A DNA stretch of 64,000 nucleotides from Epiperipatus broadwayi (Eukaryota; Onychophora; Udeonychophora; Euonychophora; Peripatidae), in the NCBI GenBank assembly GCA_028023455.1, contig JAQFVV010006198.1, positions 33,853,979 through 33,917,978 on the forward strand, written 5' to 3'. Positions within the stretch are counted from its first letter, which is position 1; every line of letters starts with the position of its first letter. The position numbers and the translations under genes are program-made. Positions 57,703 to 64,000 of this stretch are shown in pieces. Below the pieces are notes generated by a model. That model did no database searches, was not told the DNA's origin, and worked only from the letters and a program-made list of their open reading frames with translations.

Positions 57703-58564
57703 TAGTATTTTATGGATTTGGCAATGCAATAGAAAAGATAAAGTTATAAAAGTAAAATTATTTGCAAGTTGATTAAAATATCTTGTTATGACGCTGCCTG
57801 CAAAAATAATTCTGAGTAACGGATTTGGAATGAGAATGTTCTGTGATACAAACATAATTTCTATTATTGAGAGAAATTTAAAAAAGGAAAAAGTATTGGT
57901 ATTTATTTATTTACTTTAGAAAAGATTTTTGTAGTCAGAAATCGAACTACTTAAAAAACAAAAAGGAATTGGTATAAAATTTATGTGCCTAAATGTACAA
58001 TAAAAAAATTTGACACATATAAGGAATTAGTTAAAATCATATGTTTAAAAAGTATATAAAATATAAGGAATCGCATAATTTTTTCTGTTTGCTTTCAATA
58101 TTTGCATTAACAGTAGAATTTCACTCTATTATATTTCAGTGCCATCTATTGTAAGCTTGCATAACCAATGATCATTAAAAGTACATACATTTTTTCTCTT
58201 AATGTAGATGTTGAAATAAACCAAGACAATTTACATGATGGTTCTTTTAGTGTAGGCTATCCTTCTGCAAGGTCAAAGGTACATATATCTAAAATAGAAC
58301 TGAAATTATTAAAATGTGGAGTTTTGGCCTGGTTTTAGTTTAGGTTCAAAACCTTAGCATAGAATCATTAATTTGAATAATATAAAAGGAGTAAGAGTGT
58401 TACTGGATTTATAGGTATTAAGTCAACTGTTCTTTGTTAATAAAGACTAGTATCCAAAAACTAGGCAGAAGATTTGGATGTAACATTCACCATTCCATGC
58501 ATCTTGATTACTCGGGCATATAATAAATGGCATTGGATTAAAGAAATGTAGCAAACTATGAGAA

Positions 58565-58865
58565 GGTTGGTCATCAGATTTTTAATGAAATGGACGGCTG
58601 AAGAGTTGTGGGGTGAAGTGTTTTGAAGCCTGTATATTAAAGTATGAAGATTGGCTATCTTAATATAAGCTGAGCTTTGATTGTATACATGTGTAGAGAT
58701 GATAATCTGGATCAACTGATAAGTGCTGGTTTAGCACGAAAGACGGATATTGAAGATTATTTATCTTTTCAACATGTATGTGATAAAGTGTATCAGCGGT
58801 ATGAGATAACATGTATGGTTGAGGGTCGTGTGAAAGTCAGTTCAAATCCCCTATATATTGTTCCT
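58565..58865 (+). repeat. Family alpha, single partial unit
   Basis: Matches the alpha body from CATCAGATTTTTAATGAAAT through TTAAAGTATGAAGATTGGC to GTTCAAATCCCCTATAT. It carries a motif at 58,701-58,761 in which helix II is the full GTGCT/AGCAC, but the core is CTGATAA (G8 changed to A) and helix III is broken. Confidence 0.8.
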
Positions 58866-59034
58866 TATGTAAAATTAAATTATCTTTTAAAGAGGAAAAA
58901 ATGAAGTTAATACATTCATTGCATCAGATTTGATTATTTGTTCAGTGAATACGAATTACAGAAATCACAAATTTAAGTCAGAATGTGTTGCACAATATTT
59001 GTTAAAAGTCTAGTTATAAATTTATTTAACGCAC

Positions 59035-59235
59035 ATTGATTACGTAAGTAATATTTACAAAGCATTGAAGCTTTAAGCATAGGCGCTTGAAAATACGAAG
59101 GTAGGGACCTCTACAAGTCTCCCCTCTTTTCTTCCAAAGAGTAAACTTGTGGTTAAGACTTGTAGAGGTCCCTACTTTCGTATTTTCAAGCGCACATGCT
59201 TAAAGCTTTAATGTTTTGTAAATATTAAAAGTCTA
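59035..59235. repeat. Family delta inverted pair
   Basis: GTAATATTTACAAAGCATTGAAGC... faces its complement, with GGTAGGGACCTCTACAAGTC and GACTTGTAGAGGTCCCTAC near the centre and CCCCTCTTTTCTTCCAAAG between them. Confidence 0.8.
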
Positions 59236-60289
59236 GTTGTAAAGATAAATAATTAAATAAATGTTTACCTATTTATGATTAAAAACGAGAATGTGCATAT
59301 TGTATGTGTGTTAAGTTTTTCAAGTTGCTTAAAAATATTGATGGGAAGGAATTTTTCTATATCTAGCCATCTTCTTACATATATTCAGATAAGTAGAAAA
59401 GTAAAACATTTAAAAAGTCTTTCTTGGGTTTAATCGCCTTTTTGTAACATCACAATTTCAAATAATATTTCTATTGTCTTTTGTCTGCAACGCACCATGA
59501 GAAAACTTTGAAACAACTTGAGAAACTTTGAAATAAAAATAAATTACGATAAGTCGTCAAATAATACGTATATTAAAGTAATGGCAGAAATAATAATGCG
59601 ACAACATTTGTAGAGAAAAAAGAAAAATATGTTTTTTTTAAAACAACTGGGAAAATAGTAGCTTGTTTATATAAACCTTAAATCGATTAGGCAATAGATT
59701 AATTATTGTATTTCAGACAAAAATTACTAGATGTCGCGACGATACAGTAGAACTCGATAAATGTACTAAGTGGCTACATTGTTAATTATAATGTTAAATG
59801 ATTAAATCTGATAAATAAAAGATGAAGAAAAGCCAGCAAACAGTTTATAATTGTTGAAAGTGAATTAGAAATTAAATATCAGTACTTTACAAAAGATTAT
59901 TTTTAAATGTTAATGAAGGGTAGATTACATGTCGGGTATTTTTGGATAAATTTTACAAACACGTTTTAATCAATATATATATATTGAGTGACATTTTCTT
60001 TTCTTTTTTATAATATAGAATTTTACTAAATTGTTGGTGAAACTACCTAATTATTCTCTTGCTTTACGTTTGCATTCAAAATATTTAAAGCAGGAATATG
60101 GTGGTACCTTGCCCTCACCTATTTTTAATAATTTCTGCTTAGCCAATTTACCAAGAATACTGAAATCCCAAACGAATAGTCAATAATGATCATACTGTAA
60201 CTATTAGTACACTCTAGAAGCATTTTCTCAACATTGTGATAGATAAATAATTTAACCCTAATTAATGATATCTATTTCTATAATCTAGT

Positions 60290-60500
60290 TTTAATTGTTA
60301 AATGATTTTAGAAAATTTCAAACTTTATTTAAACTTCTCAAAACATACAACTGTTACTATAACACATAGGTTAGTATACAACATAGTGTTCCAAGGGGTA
60401 TTACTTTATCGTTTTTTCCAGTTGATGCAGGCCTGAACGGGGAAAGGAAATAGATGGTCAGTAACCCTTGTATTGTTATTAACAGTTGAACGTATTTGTA
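60290..60500. mobile_element. Decayed copy of SINE-related foldback
   Basis: Outer parts GTTAAATGATTTTAGAAAAT and CAACTGTTA(C/G)TATAACACA match 11.42-11.50 and 48.89 kb. The centre is poorly kept. Confidence 0.5.
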
Positions 60501-60599
60501 GAGATTAAATAAATTTTGAATTTTCCTGAAAACTTTTAATAACTACAATTAGATGATGGAAACAGTCCAACATATAATTTCAAGTAAAATATAATCATT

Positions 60600-61620
60600 A
60601 GAAGCTTTAAAACAGAGGCAAAACTCTCCCTAAAAATGCACCACTCAATGCAAGCCAGAGTAATCATAAAAGGTTTGTGCATAAAATCCGTTCTTAGTGT
60701 CTTCTCATCTAATATCCCCAGACTAGTTTCTAGCTTGTGGCTTTCATCAGAGCACTGCATCCAGATCTTAGGGTCCAATGCAATCCTCCATCAGCGATTT
60801 TTTATCTTATTAGCGAACCATAAAGTTTTGAGTCCAAAATGAAAGCACGATAATGTTTTCAATTCAAGCTCATTAGCTTGTATAGTCATATAGATCTGAA
60901 CTCAGTTCAGCATCGTACTTTTTGTGTCTTTGGTTCTTTAATAACCGGTCACCATAATCCTATTGGGCAGAATTGGTATTAAAACACTAAACATCACATG
61001 AACACCTTTCTTTATACTTACACAAGCTGGTTAAACAGAGGTAAAATTTTCCATACAGTAGCACCACTCAGTGTAAGCCAGAGTAATCATGGTAGATTTA
61101 TGCATAAAATCCCTATCAAGTGCCTACTCATCCAATATCCTGAGACTAGCTTTTAGCTTGCAGCTTCCATCAGTAAGAAGTATTGAATCTGAGAGTACTT
61201 TACTTAGATTTTAGGATCTAATGCAACACTCCAGAAGCTATCTTTTACCTTTTTAGTTCACTATAAAACTTTGAGTCCAAAATGCAAATACAATAATGTT
61301 TTCAATTCAAGCTCATTTGCTTGTATAATCGTATAGATCTGAACTCTATATATTTTGGTAACTTTGGTTTTTTAATAACCAGTCACCATAATCCTATTGG
61401 GCAAGATTGGCATTAAACCACTAAACATCACATGATCACCATTCTTTATGCTTACACAAGCTGTTAACACAGGGACAAAACTCTCCATCAATGACTCTGG
61501 TTTGTACTGAGTGGTGCTTCTGTATGGAGAGTTTTGTCTTTGCATTAACAGTTTGGGTAAGTATAAAGAGTGGTGAGTATATGATGTTTAGTGATTTAAT
61601 AAAAGCATTAAGTAATATTT
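60600..61620 (-). repeat. Family beta tandem array (~423- and ~432-bp periods)
   Basis: Three units start with AACAGAGGCAAAACTCTCC-like sequence at 60,611, 61,034 and about 61,466. Between starts is a full monomer: GAGTAATCA, CCTA(T)C..GTGCCTACTC, the hammerhead-like segment in minus orientation, then AACCATAAAGTTTTGAGTCC, TGTTTTCAATTCAAGCTCAT, AATAACCGGTCACCATAATC and AAACATCACATGATCACC. In unit 1 the core CTGATGA, AGC/GCT, GAAA, ACTAGTC and TGGGG are intact, but the CCTCA strand of helix I is deleted. In unit 2 the core is CTGATGG. Unit 3 is the closing arm only. Confidence 0.8.
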
Positions 61621-62085
61621 ACTAAGCCTGTAACTTCAACAATGTGCAAGGTCTTAACCACAAGCTTACACTTTGGAAGAAAAGAGGGGAACCCCTTCTT
61701 TAACCACAAGCTTACGCTTTGGAAGAAAAGAGGGGAACCCCTTCTTTATTTCAACCTACTTTCTACTTAAATAGGTGAAGCTGAAACAGTTAGAGCTGAA
61801 AGCGTGAAGCGATTCAATACTTCACTGATTAAGTCCACATTTCTTATTACACATTAATACTCGTGAAATCTTTCAATTTATAACAAGTCAATGGAAAGAT
61901 CTTATAGTTAGAAATCTATTATGATAATTTAAAGTTGTAATTATAAATTTATTTAAATGCACATTAATTATGTAAGTAATATTTACTAAGGCTGTAACCT
62001 GAAGAATGTGCAAGTAAAAATGCGATAGTAGGGACCTCTACAGGTCTTAACTACAAGCTTACATTTTTATCATTCTTTAAATGTT
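61610..62085 (-). repeat. Family delta tandem pair
   Basis: GTAAGTAATATTTACTAAG occurs at about 61,613 and 61,974, about 360 bases apart, with CACTGATTAAGTCCAC and AAAGATCTTATAGTTAGAAA in the body. A 46-base piece (ACCACAAGCTTACRCTTTGG..GGGGAACCCCTTCTTT) is duplicated at 61,659-61,748. Confidence 0.75.
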
Positions 62086-62474
62086 GCTTGCAGATGTAAT
62101 TTTGTGAATAAATCTAATACTTTTAAAGATTGTCAGAATTTTAAATAGGGTTGATGAAAGATTAATTTCTCTTAACGCCAATTTCTTTACTTTGTTATTT
62201 TGCCCCACGGTTTCAAAAAAAATTTTCTGGATTTGTTGTGTTTTGTTTGCTGACACATTTCTGTTGGAAATAATCCAGCATAAAATTATGCATCTGGTAC
62301 CTGAACTAAGTTAGAAGACTTTTCAAACATGGATATTGGGAACTGAGAAAAGCATCTATATTATGATTTAATAGTTGCTTTTGCATTTGCTTCACTTGAT
62401 CAAATTTACTGTTTTAAATCAGATTTGGCAACTGAATTGTTCCTGCATTTCTTATGCTAAACCAAAGACACCAA

Positions 62475-62795
62475 AATGTATAGGTACTGAACTGGGTTCA
62501 GATCTATATGACTATACAGGTGAATGATCTTGGATTAAAAACATTGCTGTAGGCTCACACCTTTATGGTTAACTAAATAGGTAAAAGGTGGCTGGTAGAG
62601 GGTTACTTTAGGTCCTAAGATCAAGGTGCAATGCTCTCAAATTCAAGGCTCCTCACTGATGAAAGCCACAAGCTAGAAACTAGTCTGGGGATGTTAGATG
62701 AGTAGGCATTAGATAGAGATTTTATGCACAAACTTACTTGCATCCATTGATTAATAAGACTGACACTGGGTGGCACTACTGCATGTAGAGTTGCA
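62475..62795 (+). mobile_element. Family beta unit, plus orientation
   Basis: Carries the monomer body (ACACCAAAATGTATAGGTAC, AACTGGGTTCAGATCTATAT, GTCCTAAGATC) followed by the hammerhead-like motif and the arm CTAGTC...GAGTAGGCATTAGATAG, ending in GGTGGCACTACTGCATG. It faces the array at 60.6-61.6 kb in opposite orientation. Confidence 0.75.
62641..62699 (+). ncRNA. Hammerhead-like ribozyme motif, family beta (best copy)
   Basis: CCTCA (62,651-62,655) pairs with TGGGG (62,686-62,690) over five positions including one G-U. Core CTGATGA is at 62,656-62,662, helix II AGC/GCT with a CACAA loop, GAAA at 62,676-62,679, palindromic ACTAGT at 62,679-62,684, and the predicted cleavage-site C at 62,685. 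An A lies on each side of helix II in place of the usual G-C pair. Outer helix I ATTCAA/TTAGAT is mostly kept. Confidence 0.6.
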
Positions 62796-63489
62796 AATGT
62801 TTAAACATCTGAATTATTGTTAGAGTGAAATTTTTTTAAATGGTTTCAATCTAATTGATTTACAATTTTCTATTATCTTAGTAATAAATCTGTTAAGTAT
62901 CCAAATAAATTTAGACATGAAAGCATAAGTTTACTCTTGCTTTCATTTTTGTTTTTAACTAAACTATTAATAAAAATGTTCATACTCATTCATGCATTTC
63001 TCAGCATGTTTCCTCAATACAATTTGCATGACAGCATACTAAAAACTATTTGCTTCACGGCTTCATAAGTTATTTGTAAAAAGTGTATCTTTTTGTTTGT
63101 TAGAACTATTCAGAAATTACCTCTTTATACTTCATATTATACCTATTAAATTTCATTCCTCACTTATTATCATTCGTCCTCAGTACTACATGGTTATCAG
63201 TTTTATTCCTTTTAATTCTTAAACTTAGGGAAGTTACACTAGTATAGTTGTCGAGGCTGGTGATTTGCTTTCATCAAAATAAATGAAGGTTTGAATTGTT
63301 CATTTCATAATCGTGGTCGTAGCTTCTGCCGAAGTATCATGTCTGTAATTACCAAAAGACCACATCATATTACAGTCATACTTTTACAGTCAATGATTTA
63401 TTCTTATCTGATCAGTTATGCTAAGATCTTTATCTTTTAATCAAAAATAGATGGCACCCATCTACTGACTTCTATTAGTTAACTAAGAG

Positions 63490-63665
63490 ACTGAAATGAA
63501 GATGATCAGGACATATTGTTAAAAGAAATGATAAAAGTTGGATACAAAGCTTTGAACGAGATTCCAAAAGGTTGTAAAAAACTTACAAAGAGACAATTAT
63601 GAGCAATCGATGGATAAAACAAGGTTTGGTGGTTTATCCTCAGTAGATCAATAATGGCTAAAATA
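63490..63665 (+). pseudogene. Old RTE-related fragment
   Basis: AGGACATATTGTTAAAAGAA, ATTCCAAAAGGTTGTAAAAA, CAAAGAGACAATTATGAG and AGTAGATCAATAATGG correspond in order to the C-terminus and 3' end of the RTE copies. It is far more diverged, perhaps a second subfamily. Confidence 0.6.
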
Positions 63666-64000
63666 TTACACAATGATAATAGATAGGTAGATGTGTCGGC
63701 AGTGAGATGTCTGAAAAAATTGTTTCCTGACAAATGATGTGTCAGGTAAATGCATTATCTAGTGCCATGACTTCTTCATACAATAGTAATCAATATTCCA
63801 AATACATCCTACTTCAAATTCAGCACTGTATAAATATTAAGCATTAGTATATTATTATATAAATGCATTTTTATAAAATTATTTTACAATTATATATTTT
63901 ACAATCGCTTTTTTCAGTATATGTTGATCCTATCATTATTACTACTCTAGTTTATTATAATATGAATTAAATATGTAATTATATGCTGTACAGTTTTGTG

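Overview
This is an AT-rich eukaryotic window with intron-scale spacing, dense interspersed repeats and no complete host gene. tRNA-derived SINEs, RTE-clade LINEs, Penelope-like fragments, mariner and pogo/Tigger relics, (TATC)n/(AT)n/(ATT)n microsatellites and many foldback repeats together suggest a repeat-rich invertebrate. A mollusc, perhaps a cephalopod, is my best guess, but this is an inference and no marker gene is present to confirm it.

Layout. 0-9 kb: foldback repeats, a SINE with clear target-site duplications, a short RTE 3' end, one possible small exon and AT-rich filler. 9.2-10.5 kb: three head-to-tail copies of a ~472-bp repeat, each with a hammerhead-ribozyme-like motif on the minus strand. 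11-16 kb: SINEs, two candidate host exons on the minus strand, and an RTE copy interrupted by a foldback repeat and a Penelope-like fragment. 17-24 kb: foldback repeats with two further hammerhead-like families (17.2, 20.4-21.4 and 22.9 kb), and an RTE 3' part. 25-31 kb: a ~410-bp tandem family, Penelope-type hairpin repeats, a six-unit array of tRNA-derived repeats, and a mariner relic. 32-33 kb: a ~1.07-kb element with terminal inverted repeats. 34-41 kb: microsatellites, a second mariner relic, a CpG-rich unique segment, and an inverted plus tandem cluster of the 9-kb family. 41.3-44.5 kb: a nearly full-length but broken RTE element on the minus strand. 45-52 kb: more foldbacks, a 298-bp duplication split by a repeat insertion, and RTE and Tigger fragments. 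53-64 kb: simple repeats, a Penelope-like C-terminus, RTE fragments, and a 423-432-bp tandem array of the second hammerhead-like family.

The most interesting signal is a set of three repeat families, unrelated in overall sequence, that share one small RNA architecture. Each has a two-part helix I, a CUGANGA box, a short helix II, GAAA, and a self-complementary helix III (AUACGUAU, ACUAGU or ACCGGU) followed by a cleavable U-H position. Two of the families occur as ~420-470-bp tandem units. This matches what is known of hammerhead ribozymes in Penelope-like retroelements and metazoan retrozymes, which work as dimers through a palindromic helix III. Autonomous partners are plausible, because GIY-YIG-type Penelope C-termini are present. 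Self-cleavage is inferred from sequence only. Many copies carry core mutations, so most are probably inactive here.
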